NCBI RefSeq assembly: GCF_963082655.1 | Contig: NC_081556.1 | Coordinates: 1,178,001 to 1,242,000, forward strand | Reading direction: 5' to 3' | Length of the DNA stretch: 64,000 nt | Origin: Stomoxys calcitrans | Taxonomy: Eukaryota; Arthropoda; Insecta; Diptera; Muscidae | Shown here: piece after piece, positions 44,992 through 56,668 of the stretch | How the letters are laid out: each line of letters opens with the position of its first letter | Position numbering within the stretch: the first letter of the stretch is position 1 | Position numbers and translations under genes: made by a program | The notes under the pieces: generated by a model | Database searches by the model: none | Seen by the model: the letters and a program-made list of their open reading frames with translations, nothing else | Told to the model about the DNA's origin: nothing

Positions 44992-46767
44992 GGCTGAACT
45001 GTATTTTACGGGGTAGTACGCAAAAAAGTACAAATGCATACCCCCCAAATTTTGTCCCGAGGAACCCAAACATAAAGTCAGTTTTTGGGGCTCGGCCCCG
45101 TGGACCCCCCTTGGGGGGAAGTATTTCAACCTAGGCAATATGAGTATCAAATTAAAGGTTTTGATTAGAAGATAACGAATATGCAAACAAAGGTCCAAAC
45201 AAAGGTCCCGGGAAGGACCAACGGGATCTTGAGAATTCGGAATCCTCTTAAACCTAGGCAATATAGGTATCAAATTAAAGGTATGAAGAAGGACTCTAAA
45301 TGGTCCCAAAATTGGTTATCAAATTCGTTGTCTAATCTCAAATACTTTTTATTTGAGCCACTAATTGGCATGGTCGAAAAATGTTTAATCTTGGGGGTGT
45401 TTTGGAAAAGGGGTGATGCCTTAAGTACATGGTCCTACATTTGGATATGAAATTCGTATTCTACTCCCAAATACCTTTATTTGAGCCCCATTTTGCGATG
45501 GTCAGTAAAAAATGTCTATTTATGGGGTATAGCCATATTGCCATTGGCCTCAAAATTGGATATCAAATTCGTTTCCTAATCTCAAATACCATTCACGTAA
45601 ACACGTTATTGAAAAAGCCAGCAAATATGTCCGGTTTGGGGTATGGGCCCTAAAAACTATGAAATACCCTTCATTTTAGCTCCATTTTTCCATAGTCGGC
45701 AAACATGACCGGTTTGAGGGATGGGGCGGCCACTCAGCGACTTGGCTTTGAAAATATACATCAGATTCGTGTTCTACTCAAAAATACCTCTTATTTGCGC
45801 CTCATATTGCAATGGTCAGCAAATACTTCCTATTTGGGTGGTATTACGGGGATGGGGTGGCCCCATAGATACCTTTCACGAGTATTGATATCAGATTCGT
45901 GCTTTACTTCCAAAGACCTTTCATTTGAGCCCCGTATTGCTATGGTCGTAAATTTGTCCCCTTTGGGGTATGGTCTCGGGGATGGGTGTCCCCTCAAACA
46001 CTTGGTCCCACATCTGGACATAAGATTCGTGTTCTACACTCAAATACCTTTTATTAAAGCCCCATATTGCCATGGCTAGTAAATAAGTCCTGTTTGGGAG
46101 GTGTTTCGGGGAAGGGGTGGACCCCCAGAAACTTGGTCCCACTTATGGATACCATATTCGTATTCTATTCGCAAATACCTTTCATTTGAGCCCCTTATTG
46201 CCATAGTCGGTAAATATGTCCGATTTTGGGGTGTTTTGGAGGTTGGGGTTGTCCCCCAAGCACCCAAGCACACGACGATTGGATATCAGATACGTTTTCT
46301 AATCTTAAATACCTTTCATTTGAATTCCATATTGTCGTGATTGGTGTATATACATATTTGGTAGGTTTTGGGGTGGGGCGCCCCCCCTAGGTACCCCATC
46401 CGAAATTTGGATACCAAGTTTTTGTTTGTAGGTTATTATAAGAAAGCACACAAAATTTCGCTTAAATCGCACCGCCTATCTCCGAGATCTGGCGTTTCTG
46501 AAAATTAAGATAAGGGGGAGGGCCCGCTCCCCCTTCAGAATTCAAAAAATGTAGTACCCTGTTTTCACCACCGAATCAGGAACCACCTATAAGGAACACA
46601 CAAACAAACCTACAAACAAACACAAATTGATTTTTATATATAAGATACTTTCGTCTATTTTGGCCCCTAGTGTGTCTACGAGCCCGAGCGCGTTCCAGGG
46701 GTCAAAATTAGGGGTTTACAAAAAATTAGATTTTTTTGCGAACTACCCCGTAAAATACAGTTTAGCC
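44992..46767. mobile_element. 1.78-kb TIR element carrying a family B array, 8-bp TSD
   Basis: The left end GGCTGAACTGTATTTTACGG and the complement of the right end GGCTAAACTGTATTTTACGG continue as an inverted repeat for about 36 bp with few mismatches. The flanks are GCTGTCAT (44984-44991) and GCTGTCAC (46768-46775). Inside, 45001-45120 and 46660-46735 are unique, and 45120-46660 is a family B tandem array. No transposase frame is present, so it is non-autonomous. The 8-bp TSD would fit hAT or another 8-bp-duplicating superfamily, but the TIR is not one that I can name. Confidence 0.8.
45120..46660 (+). repeat. Family B tandem array inside the TIR element
   Basis: The module 'aaatacctttcatttgagcc' recurs near 45457, 45574, 45905, 46040, 46172 and 46305, with spacing of 132-135 bp in the regular part. 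It ends with 'aaggaacacacaaacaaacc' and 'gatttttatatataagatac'. Overlapping plus and minus frames here (about 60-127 codons) are products of the repeat. Confidence 0.8.
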
Positions 46768-46831
46768 GCTGTCACTTTTGAATCTTTTATTATTTAAAAC
46801 TCGACAGGTGGAAACCACGCCATTATTACAA

Positions 46832-47325
46832 ATGGAACGGTACTCGCTTCAACAATGCATTGGAATGATTAAAACTCACTACAAAAATGATGAAAAACTT
46901 GCAGTCACAGTTCGAAAACTATAATATTTTGGGGTTGGACTCGGAAATCCCAAGATTTATTGTTGTGAAGCCTCTTTAACCTCATCGTGTGACTTTTTGC
47001 TGCGGTTTATGGTCAGGCGGGGTTATTGGACTCTACTTTTTCGAAAATGTGGTTGGATCAACAGTTGCGGTGAATGGATTGCGCTATCAAGAGATGATTT
47101 ATGATCAGAGTTGATTAGTATTGATCTGGAAAACATTTACTTTCAAAAAGACGGCACTATGTGCCGCACAAGCAACCAGACTTTTGCTCTTTCAAGGGAA
47201 AAGTTTCCGAGCCGTGTAATCTCTGGAAAAGTTGATCACAATTGACCAGGGATATCTTGTGATTTAACACCTTGCTACTTCTTCCTCTGGAGCCACTTGA
47301 ATGATAAGGTGTACGCCAACAGCCC
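46832..47325 (+). pseudogene. Mariner-type transposase pseudogene
   Basis: The transposase of this element type cuts and pastes DNA at TA. The ATG at 46832 opens an N-terminal helix-turn-helix start (M-E-R-Y-S-L-Q-Q, then I-K-T-H-Y-K-N) that stops after 30 codons. A large internal deletion follows; it removes the segment that would hold the first catalytic Asp. The catalytic core then resumes: F-I-V-V-K-P-L-stop-P-H-R-V-T, W-S-G-G-V-I-G, Y-F-F-E-N, V-N-G-L-R-Y-Q-E-M-I, a K-D-G-T segment (second Asp kept), and C-D-L-T-P-C-Y-F-F-L-W, in which the usual third catalytic Asp before FFLW is lost. Frames shift several times. Inactive; the 3' end is cut off. Confidence 0.85.
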
Positions 47326-47334
47326 AGCGTCGAG

Positions 47335-47611
47335 GGCCAAAAACGCCAGATCTCAGAGATGGGTTTGGCTATTTCAATGAAATTTTGTTTGAAACCCTAT
47401 AGTTATCTAAAAACTTGGTATTCAAATGTGGGTAAGGGTACCCGAGGGGGACACCCTACCCACAAAACACGCCAAAAGGATATATGGACCAATCATAAAA
47501 ACAAAAGACTATTAAAAAAGATATTTGAGAGTAGAAAACGACCCTTATGCTTATATATTTTGGAGCTAAGTGTTTGGTGGGTCCCCCACCTCCAAAATAC
47601 CTACCAAGGTT
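47335..47611 (-). repeat. Family B fragment, reverse
   Basis: 'gatttcagagatgggt'-like start, then 'tattcaaatgtgggtaaggg', 'gagagtagaaaacgaccctt', 'tgtttggtgggtcccccacc' are family B modules in reverse orientation. The 84-codon frame across it is a repeat product. Confidence 0.65.
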
Positions 47612-48138
47612 AGGTTAGGAATAATGCCCACCATAGGCAAGTTCACTCGGAGGCCATTTTGGCTCATTGTGTTACCCCAGAAATAAAGAGAAAAGAAAGA
47701 AGATGGGAGATCTCGGGCCATATCTAGACTTTATACACGAATTAAAGAAACAGGAGGAATAGAAAACCAGGGCGGATGGTGAAATGCCTATAACTTACCC
47801 AAGCACGTATGTGTTTTTGATGAATCTTATGGTACAAACCTCCCGCGCGTCCACAAATCTCAGGAGATGTCCCAGATCGCAGAAGAACTGCCTGCCCAGA
47901 AAGTAGAGCCTGAGTCCTTGCAAATCCGGACATGAACGAAGCAAGTGCTCCATAGTCCATAGTATTCAACGACTACTTGTGAAACGCCAGTAACTTCTTC
48001 ATCTTCCTCCGGTCGATGACAGGTCAGAGCGCCCTAGCGGTCCAGCAATTATCCGCCGAGTCCCAATTTGCCACCGACGCCGCCCCGCCATCTCATCTAC
48101 TATGTTCAGTAGCTTGACAAATGGCACGAAGGCAAGAC

Positions 48139-48455
48139 TAAAGCTGACAAACTGTCGATATTCCCAACATTTGATATTTTCGATAATTCATATCGATAGT
48201 ATCGATACTATCGTTAAATTTCTATCACCTATATTTAAAACGCAATTTCAGGTTAAAAAAGTAAAATCGGTAGACTTAATAACGAAGATATTTTAGGTTA
48301 TAGACCAAATCGAACGATACTTGAAATACACAATTAGAAGAAGGATTGAAAAATTAATAATTGGAATAATCGATAGGAAAAATATCAATCTATATTCAGT
48401 CAAAAACTAAAATCTCGATTGTAGCGATAGTGCCATCGATATTTTGTCAGCTCTA
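48139..48455. mobile_element. hAT-like MITE, second copy (317 bp)
   Basis: The ends are TAAAGCTGACAAACTGTCGA and the complement of the right end, TAGAGCTGACAAAATATCGA. The interior has 'catatcgatagtatcgatac' and 'gccatcgatattttg', like the 40703 copy. The flanks GGCAAGAC and GGCCCGAG match at only 5 of 8, so the TSD is decayed or doubtful. It sits inside LINE family 2. Confidence 0.75.
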
Positions 48456-48805
48456 GGCCCGAGTGCGGATTATCCTCTCTTGGCGCATTCGTCCGCGTCC
48501 TCATTTCCTGGAATGCCTTCATGTCCGTAAACCTATGTCAGCGTAAAATTATGAGCTCAGAGCTTATCCAGGGATTCCAAACAATCCCCACACACCTCTA
48601 CTTCACCGTCCTCGGATCCAAGGCCTAGAGAGCCGCAATATTGTACACATAAATCCTGTGTTTTGAGGGCGGTATATCTCTTACCAGAATTTCTCTTGCG
48701 GCTACGGTAATGGCACAGACTTCTGCCAAACACTCGACCGGCTGTCTCAAAGACATATCGAGTAGACCTCCAATCCAGTCTTGGATCCGTCAATATGTCA
48801 ATATA

Positions 48806-49211
48806 TCAGCAAACACTGTTTGCTGATATTAAATTAAAAATGTTTACATTTTGAATGAAACCAAACAAAATATTTCAACTTCTCTACAACAATTGCAGCA
48901 CTTGCTACATATTAATATAAATTTTGAAAAATTTTAGGCGTACGTTATTTGTTTTTAAGCCTTTATATAATTTTAGTAGTTATTTTGTCTGCTGTTATTT
49001 AATTAAAATCTTAAAAAATTAGAAAATAATTTACATTATATGCCCCTGAAATTAGAAGATAAGATGAAACATACAAAATGTAAGTTTTTACCAATTAAAA
49101 AAGCAGAAAACTTTGCTATTTAAGCAAAAAATTACTTTTGTGCCATTTTAAGCAGACTTTCTGCTGTTACAGCAAACATTTTTGCTGTTTTTAGTAACAA
49201 TTTTCTCTGAG
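48806..49211. mobile_element. AT-rich MITE inserted at the RNase H start of LINE family 2
   Basis: Left edge 'tcagcaaacactgtttgctg' and right edge 'caattttctctgag', flanked by TATA at 48802-48805 and 49212-49215. Its removal brings the E-E-D-K-N-Y segment next to D-G-S-K with one frameshift, as expected for an intact LINE. Internal 'gcaaacatttttgctg' palindromes; no frame. Confidence 0.6.
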
Positions 49212-49440
49212 TATAGTTTTTATCTTCCTCAAACACAGGATTCGTCCTCCATGCATCCCTTCCGGGAAAACGAATCCTAAATGTCCTTATCCTCATCGGT
49301 ACCGTTGCCAGGTAGTCGGAGATCCTTCCCAGTCTAGCCTCCGCATCCATTAAATGCAGAATGCAAGTATGGCGCACCTGTCCTCGTTCATTATGCCGAA
49401 AGTTCTCAGTTCAACGATTTGGCCCCGAGAGTCGAGTGGA

Positions 49441-50233
49441 AATAAAGATCATGTAAGAATTTCCATTATATTAACTGAGATTAAAAATCACACTTAATCT
49501 TAATCATCAGTCATGTGAATATTTGTATGCTATGGGGGTATGAGTTGGTAGGCAAAATGATGATATAACTGTATAGATTCGTTTTCAATGTATATTATCA
49601 AGGATTAATTTATTTTTAAACTGGTAGAATAATACTTAGGAGACAACCTCGCTCGCCTAACCCGACACTAGATATAAATGTGTTTACTTTAATTTATCGG
49701 AGGAAATGGGTCTTCTAGTAGCGATTTCATTCATATTTTTTAGCAACCATGGCAATACAAGTTCAAATACTCAAATATTTTAAATTTCTCCCTTTCCTTG
49801 AGACTTGATTTAAATTTGCTATTATTAAATCATTTGGGTTTACATTCGCATTCCCACTTCCATAGGTTTTACCCTTTTCGACAACTCTTTCAGATTAAAT
49901 TAGAATACCCATTTATATGTATAACATGTTGTGTAAACATATATTTACGTGCATGTATGTGCCACTGCATAAAAATATCCAGTTGATATTCACGTCCAAA
50001 TACTCATATACCTATGTACGTATATACTCATATGAATAGTCTGCATAGATCTGTGACTTGAGTGTAAATTAATGCAAGCGGCAAAAGAAGGCGGTCTCCA
50101 TTATAGTTCTCTGTCAGCCAATGCATGACGACATTGGTGTTCGTCTCGCAAACACAACAACAAATGGGAAAAATTGCACACGCCAACAGTAAAACCAACA
50201 ACAAGCACCCAAGCATACACCATACAGCACACA
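49441..50233. other. AT-rich single-copy stretch
   Basis: No gene recognised. TATG/CATA-rich around 49960-50040. Short minus frames at 50028-50310 run into the following microsatellite. Confidence 0.45.
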
Positions 50234-50310
50234 TGTATGTATGTATGTATGAACTCGTACAATAAACCATACAGCCAGCCAGCCAGCCAGCTAGCCATCC
50301 ATTCATTCAT
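50234..50310. repeat. TGTA and CAGC microsatellites
   Basis: (TGTA)n at 50234-50250, (CAGC)n at 50272-50297, then (CATT)n. Simple repeats. Confidence 0.9.
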
Positions 50311-52018
50311 ACGACATATGTATTTTCTCCATTGGCTGTGTATGGCTCTCTGTTGTCATATGTGTAAAGCAGGAAAATTGTTATGTGAAATGCATGCACA
50401 CATTCACTTCAGGCAGCTGCAGCGGCAGCAGCAGAGAAGCCACTGCTCAGCCCACAACACTTGTATTGGAAAAATTAATTCATACATGTATGAGTATGAG
50501 TGAGACATACTTACAGCCAAGTGGGTTAGTAATTGGGGTGGCGTTCGATTGCTGTTGTTGTGCAAAAATAACTGAGCCTGGAAAATGTGTGTACACACAT
50601 GTGTGGTGTAAGTGATGTACACACGCACACACACTCCTTCTACCCGTTGGTTACATTTAAATACATATGCATATACATACATATATGCGGCATTTTCATT
50701 TGGCAATGGCACCACATTTGTCTGTTATGCCACCACCATACGTGAACCACTCATATATCTCTCTCTCTGCATGTGTATGGATGTTTGTTTGCGTGTGCAT
50801 GTATTCATGTATACAGTCATGTGTATGTTACGTTTAACGTACGAATGAAACGGCCAGATAAGAATACGAGCAACATTGGGAAAATCCACCCATACAGATA
50901 ACGTTTATGGCCAACAAATATTACTCAAAACACGAAGGCAGCGAGAAAACAACAACAACCACAGCAGCAGCCAAATGCCCAAAAAAAAGAGTGCGATAAG
51001 AGAAAATAGAGAGTGCTCTACATGTGTATGTCACATGCATAAATAGGTGTATAAGGATGTTTTTACATATCTCCCAACGGATAGATGGATGGATAGCTGA
51101 CTGCTGTTGTTGGTTGTTACACTTGGCACTCATAATCTTTGGGGGAACACCTCGTGCCATCTTTGCCCAACGCCCCCAGGCTTCCCCTCGATAAAAAAAA
51201 ACAAGCCAAAAGAGTTTCCATCATCATATTTCTGCTACAAACCTACACACACACGTACATATATGTAAGGGTCCATACTCACATTGATTCCAATGATGAT
51301 GCTGCTGCTGTTGTTGTAGTCTGCTCCCCCCCGCCTCATACTCTTACGTATGCTGTCGCTGCCAACTTTACTGTGTACGAGTTATACTGTGCTGCGCACG
51401 TTCTCAACGTGTGTCGCGTACGCGTAAATACTCCAACTCATCGCTTGATCGTTGGCTAATGACTTGTCCGCCTCGCGGAAGGACTCCCTATACGATTTCC
51501 ATATAATTTCAATCGCAACGCGTGCCAGCTTCATTAGGCCGAGCAATGACACAACCAAAGCGTATTCTCAAGGTAATTAAGACGCTCATGATGGTGTAGC
51601 CGTGTTTGTATGTCCGTCTCTCTGTCCGTACTATGTTTATGTAAATGGGTTAAAATGATAATTCCTCTCATGCAGAACTGAGCAGAGATGTAGCATGTAG
51701 CAAAGAAGGGTTGGTTGACGGTTGGTTTTTCCTTGTTGCCAACATGGCAGATGTTCAGACTTCTTCTCGCATGTGGTGACAATTTTGAATATATTTTCAT
51801 TTTTTATTTCCATTTAGACAAAATATGAAAAGATGCAATGATAACTCTTGCTGTTGGTTCCGCCAGCCAACCCTGTTGTCTTAGTTGGCGTATACGTAAC
51901 ATTATTGGGAAATTGCGTTTGTTCGATGCAACAAATCCTATCGAACTCGTGTTGTTTGTATGCCCATACGTTACTCGTTTGCTCCCCATTGATGGAGCAA
52001 CAACAAAATGTTTTCATT
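50311..52018. other. Microsatellite-rich single-copy stretch
   Basis: It contains CAGCGGCAGCAGCAG near 50418, CA runs near 50620 and 51245, CAACAACAACC near 50951, and GATGATGCTGCTGCTGTTG near 51293. Many overlapping frames of 60-110 codons on both strands; none recognisable. Base composition is more balanced than in the flanks, as is usual near fly neural or developmental genes, but I cannot name a gene. Confidence 0.45.
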
Positions 52019-52057
52019 CCTCTCTCCCTCTCTCTCTCTCGCGCGCGCTCTTGCTCT
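52019..52057. repeat. CT-rich (GAGA-type) tract
   Basis: 'cctctctccctctctctctc' followed by 'gcgcgcgctcttgctct'. CT tracts near fly promoters can bind GAGA factor. Here it lies about 1.1 kb upstream of the promoter-like stretch at 53150. Confidence 0.5.
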
Positions 52058-52973
52058 ACCCCCCATTAAATATGTTTCACATTTGTGACTTTTTTGTGCT
52101 CCCCACCCCCCCTCACATCACTGCTTACGAAACACACGTAACGTGTGTTAAGCTGTTAGGCTGCTGCTTCTGCTGCTGGCTCATATTGTTGTGTATCTCA
52201 AATCTTACAAGAAGGAGTAAAAAGTCCATATCCTTCCATATCACACACATACATACATACGTACTGGGACACCCACTCATCTACACCCCTCCAGCCATAG
52301 AGTATGGAGTGTGTTTTGTGTTGCATGTATGAAATGTTTTCCTTTTTGACGAGTTGTGAGCTGCTGCTGGCGCTTGTATTGAAAACCCGGTGCCGCACAT
52401 ATTTGTAGCCGTTAACGTCATACCCATTTGGGAAGTGTAGCAACCCTCCAATGTTACACCCCCACTCATGGCTACCTCTATCTCGCCACAACACGACTGT
52501 TGTCTGTTAAGCATTTTCTCAGGCGACGACGATGTGGACGACGACAGCGGTAACGGCAACGACAACGACAACAACTTCTCCCCACTCGTATGTTGGACTC
52601 CGACGTTGTTGTCGTTCGTTTGCTTCGCAGTCGTCATCGTACCCTTCTCACATGAGTTGTTTGTGTCGATGAATGTTGTGTGTGGACCGAATGGGACGTG
52701 AATGTGGATGTTACCAATTTTCCCCCGTGTGTGTGTCTTTTTTATTCCATGCGAAATGTACACATCGTCGTTATGTGTGTGTTTTGTATATGTGTCTACT
52801 GCTCTCGTATATATTTTGGTTATTGCTGTCGTTGCTACCGTTGTTGTCGTTGTTGTTGTTTATCGGGTATGTTACATTTTCAGTGAGCAACGGTGGCGGC
52901 GGTGTGGCATGCGGCGCTGGCAGAGTGGTGGAGTATGGAGTGTGGCTTGTGTATGATAGGGTGGTGTGCTGTA
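52058..52973. other. Single-copy, CpG-richer stretch, no supported gene
   Basis: It has CGACGACGATGTGGACGACG near 52524 and GTTGTTGTCGTT near 52600 and 52840. Frames of 77-164 codons overlap on both strands (51838-52332 +, 52281-52763 -, 52673-53137 +). All are low-complexity and unrecognised. Confidence 0.45.
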
Positions 52974-53031
52974 TGGCTGGCTGGCTGGCTGACTGGATGG
53001 ATGAATGGATAGATGTGTGTCTGTGTGTGCC
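52974..53031 (+). repeat. GGCT/GGAT microsatellite
   Basis: 'ggctggctggctggctgact' followed by 'ggatggatgaatggatagat' and a GT run. Simple repeat. Confidence 0.85.
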
Positions 53032-53149
53032 CTTCTATGTATGCCATACATTCACATATATTTTTTTGGTTAAATCACTTGAATTAGTCGTTTCGAAACA
53101 GTTGAACGGTGTAAACATACGCGCAATATACACGTAACTCTTTCGTTTT

Positions 53150-53472
53150 TTGGGATCCATCAGTTGTAGTTGTATCCAGTGTGTGTTCAGTTCATCCTGC
53201 CTGCCATACCGTACCGTACCGCACCGTGCGTGTGTGTGTGGGAGTGAAAAACTGATTTCAAAACTGATGTGGCTACATCACCAAGACACAGACACCTCTC
53301 TACGACATTCGTTCTGTCTTATCGAGTTGCCTTTCGGAAATGTGTGTGCGCGCTTGTTTGAAAACGTTTCGAATCCAAATAATATTTTGATAAATTTTAA
53401 AAACAAAAACAAAAAAACAAGTGAATAAACAAAAATTTTAATCAAAATCTATGCATATGAAAATTAAAGGTA
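53150..53472 (+). promoter_or_regulatory. Putative promoter/5'UTR exon, speculative
   Basis: Two TCAGTT initiator-like motifs (53159-53164 and 53187-53192) are followed by about 280 bp of A/C-rich, leader-like sequence ending 'aaacaaaaaaacaagtgaat' and then a possible 5' splice site AAAG|GTATAA at 53469/53470. I see no DPE at the expected spacing, no TATA box and no coding ATG that continues. This fits a fly noncoding first exon, but each signal is weak. Confidence 0.22.
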
Positions 53473-54309
53473 TAAACGCCTAGAGCTGAAATAAAATCTT
53501 ATTCGATTTTTTGTAATTACAAGAATTTTGGAAAAAAATTTATAAAAAGATTTAAACCTACTTCCAATAAGAGGAGACAATCCCATAAGAAAAAATTACA
53601 GGAGATGTGTGGTGTTAAAAAATTGAAAATTGGACAATTTGATAAAGAAAACCCTAAAAATTACCAAATAAAACATTAAACTGTTTTAGAGAAAGGGTGA
53701 GAAATAGACTTTGTAAAGTGAAAAAAGGATTTTTCAAAAACTTTTTAGTTATCAGAAAAATACTCCAACATTTTTAAAATATTAAAAAAAAGGTTTGAGA
53801 TTTTACAAGAAAAAAGACTTTGTGAAGTTCAAAAAGAATTCTTTAAACATATATTAGCTTTATTATATGTATGTACCAGACTTCTTGCAAAAATGTTTGA
53901 AAAATGTTTGAGATTTGCATTAAGATTGCTTTAAGAAAGGATAACAAATTTTCAAATTAAATCTTAATCAAACAAAAAACAATAAATGCAGGCAAATGAT
54001 CTGAAATCAAATATTGCTACTAAAAAAAAATATTTTTTTATAATTTCTGGTATTTTTTTTTTTAATTAAAAATTTTTGCAATTTGTTTAATATAATTTTG
54101 TAAAAATTTTAGTTAGTAGTAGTGTCTCAGAATTTTCTGATTTATTCAAATTATGAAAATTTAAAGCTTTTTTAAAGACATAAAAAAATATTTTGTTCTG
54201 AAGTTGGTTATATCTAAAAAAGAAAACAAAGTCTTACACTTTTTAAAATTTAAAAATTATTATAAAACTAAAAAAAAATTGTTTTAAAGGTCTTAGCGCA
54301 TATATATAC
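53473..54309. other. AT-rich intron-like stretch
   Basis: Very AT-rich with oligo-A/T runs. No frame or repeat recognised. Confidence 0.5.
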
Positions 54310-55495
54310 AAAAACAAGTAAAACCGTGCTAAGTTCGGCGGGGCCGAATCATGGGTACCCACCACCAAAAATTTACCCTTATTAACAGAGTTTGTATTCA
54401 AATAATTTGGGTCTCAAGAAGTTATATCTGGACATCGGTGCTTAGGGGGCCTATATCACCATATTGAGCGATTCTGATGAAACTTGGCACCCATGTTCTA
54501 GGTCATAAGCTAGGTTTTTAGGCCAAATTTCAGTCAAGTCGGGTGAAAATTGAGGCGTCTAAGGGCTGAAGAAATCAAATCTGGGGATCGTTTTATATGA
54601 GGACTATATCTGATTATAGACCAATTCGGATCAAACTTGACATGGATATTCGAAGTCGTAACACAAGTCTTTGTTCCAAAGTTCAGCCAATTCGAATGCA
54701 AATTAAGGCGTCTAACCAAAAAGTCAAATCCGGGGATCGGTTTATATGGGGGCTATATCTGTTTATAGACTGATTCGAATCATACTGGGTGTCGATGTTG
54801 GATGTCATAACTCAAGTTTTTGTTCAAAATTTCAGTCAAATCGGATGAAAATTGAGGCGTCTATGGTTTATATGGGGGCTATATCTGTTTATAGACCGAT
54901 TAGAATCATACTTCGCGTGGATGTTGGAAGTCATAACTCAAGTCTATGTTCCAAATTTTAGCAAAATCGGATTAAAACTAAGGCTATTGAGGGCTCAAGA
55001 TGTCAAATCCAGGGAAAGTCATAAGTCAAGTTTTTGTTCAAAACTTCAGCCAAATCGGATGAAAATTGAGGCTTCTAAGTGCTCAAGAAGTCAAATCCGG
55101 CGATCGGTTCATATGGGGACAATACCTGTTTATATTCGAATCATACTTGCCATGGACATTGGAAGTCGTAACTCAAGTCTTTGTTCCAAATTTTAGCAAT
55201 ATTGGATGGAAACTGAGGTTTTTAAGGGCTCAAGAAATCAAATCCGGGGATTGGTTTATATGGGAGCTATATCGAAGTCTGTGGAAAATGTTAAGCTTCT
55301 AGCTTTACGCAGACCGCTATTGTGATTTCGACAGATGGACGGGCGAATGGACGGTCGTGGCTAGATCTACTCAGAATGTCCAAACGATCCAGAATATGAG
55401 TAGTTTATGGGGTCGCAGATCAATATTTCGGGGTGTTACAAACGGAATGACCAGATAAGTAAATCCCCATCCTATGGTGGTGGGTATAATAAAAT
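54310..55495 (-). repeat. Family A repeat, reverse, full-length
   Basis: It begins 'caagtaaaaccgtgctaagt', 'tcggcggggccgaatcatgg', with six or more units ('tatgggggctatatctgttt'), and ends 'gtcgcagatcaatatttcgg', 'atcctatggtggtgggtata'. Both terminal modules are present, so it gives a good type copy of the family. Confidence 0.9.
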
Positions 55496-55824
55496 ATTGC
55501 CCAAAAGGAGGAATTATAGCCACAGTGGTGCATAGTTTTCCAATGTGAAATTTAAAAATATTTTATATGGATGGCTATCCCTTTACCCACCAAAGCACCC
55601 AATGTTATCTGAGTTAGTAGCAAGCTCGGCAGGCGGAATTGCGCCCAGACGGACATGACTAAATCGAGCTTGGAAGTAATTATGAGTCGATCGATACAAT
55701 ATGAGCTGCCAAGAAGGAGTAAATTGTGTTTAGTTAACAATAAATGTCATATAACTGTTTTCTTTGTGCTCAAACTAAATACTGAGACTTAAAATCCTGT
55801 AATGGAACCCAAGAACTGCACTTT
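55496..55824. other. Short unassigned stretch
   Basis: Includes 'cgcccagacggacatgacta', perhaps a remnant of a family A tract. No gene. Confidence 0.4.
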
Positions 55825-56668
55825 TAATACCCTTCACCATTGGATGGGAGTATACTAATTTCCTCGTCTTGACATTCTATGTGGATCCGTCCTCTGTGCG
55901 ACTTTCCATCTGTCCGTCCGTCTATCGAAAGCGCGCTAACTTTCGAAGGCATAAAGCCAGGCGCTTGAAATCTTGCACAAATGTTTCCCATTATTATAGG
56001 TTGCTAGGGATTGTAAATGGGTCATATAGATCCATGTTTTGATATCTCTATCATATAAAGCGATCTTGGATCTTGACTTCTTAAGTCTCCAGACGGCGCA
56101 ATTATAATCCGATTTGGCTGCGATGTTTTGTTATGACTTCCAACATCTGTGTCAAGTATGGTCTAAATCGGTTTATAGCCTGATATAGCTGCCAAATAGA
56201 TCGACCCCGATATGGCTGAAATTTTTTATAAAGTGCTCTGTTTTGATTCTCAATAGCTATGACATGTATGGTCTAAATCGGTTCAGAACCTGTTATAGCT
56301 CCCATATAAACCGATCTCACGATTATACTTCTTGAGCCTATAGAAGGGTCAATTCTAATCCAATTTAGCTGAAATTTGGCTACTAATTCTACTAACCTTC
56401 AACGTACGTGCTAAATATTGTCTGAATTGGTCTATAACCTCATAAAGTCCCATTATATGGGACAATTCTTATCCGATTTGGCTGAACAATTTGCACAATG
56501 ACTTCTACTAAGGTATCAAACTTCCAAACCAAATATGTCCCGAATCGGTCCATAACCTGGTATAGCTCCAACAGCATAGCAATTTCTGTTTGTCTATAAA
56601 AGAATACCAGGCAAAGAACTTGACTAATGCCATCCATGGTGGAGGGTATATACGATTTGGCCCGGCCA
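55825..56668 (+). repeat. Family A repeat, forward, fused to SINE2
   Basis: It starts 'aatacccttcaccattggat', 'gggagtatactaatttcctc', then GTCCGTCCGTCTATCGAAAG, internal units, and ends 'atggtggagggtatatacga' and 'tttggcccggcc'. At 56669 the sequence changes directly to SINE2 body without the last bases of family A. Confidence 0.85.

Larger units (their letters stand above)
44949..47325 (+). mobile_element. Mariner-superfamily element, split and defective
   Basis: The left end is near 44949 ('tagggttcaccaatgaatca'), with 5' leader up to 44991. A 1,776-bp TIR element then intervenes, and the leader resumes at 46768 and runs to the transposase start at 46832. The 3' end is lost at about 47325, where a reversed family B fragment begins. 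Removing the insert joins 'acggtagctgtca' to 'cttttgaatcttttattatt'. Confidence 0.7.
47612..49440 (-). pseudogene. Broken non-LTR retrotransposon 3' end (LINE family 2), split by two MITEs
   Basis: On the minus strand from 49440: a linker frame ending N-P-V-F-E-E-D-K-N at about 49216; after MITE removal, D-G-S-K near 48790 (first RNase H Asp), C-L-A-E-V-C-A-I-T-V-A-A near 48730 (Glu), R-I-Y-V-Y-N-I-A-A-L (second Asp lost), and G-H-E-G-I-P-G-N-E-D-A-D near 48530 (the HxGxxGNExAD element intact). After the second MITE come the C-terminal segment S-C-P-D-L-Q-G-L-R-L and L-G-R-Q-F-F-C-D-L-G-H-L, then a 3'UTR that ends in 'cctaacctaacc' at 47612. Several stops and frameshifts make it inactive. The residues differ from those of LINE family 1. 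Confidence 0.8.

Noticed and set aside
45181..46340. Several 60-127-codon frames in the 45-46 kb region
   Set aside because: Both strands are open in short overlapping pieces, all explained by the family B tandem unit inside the TIR element.
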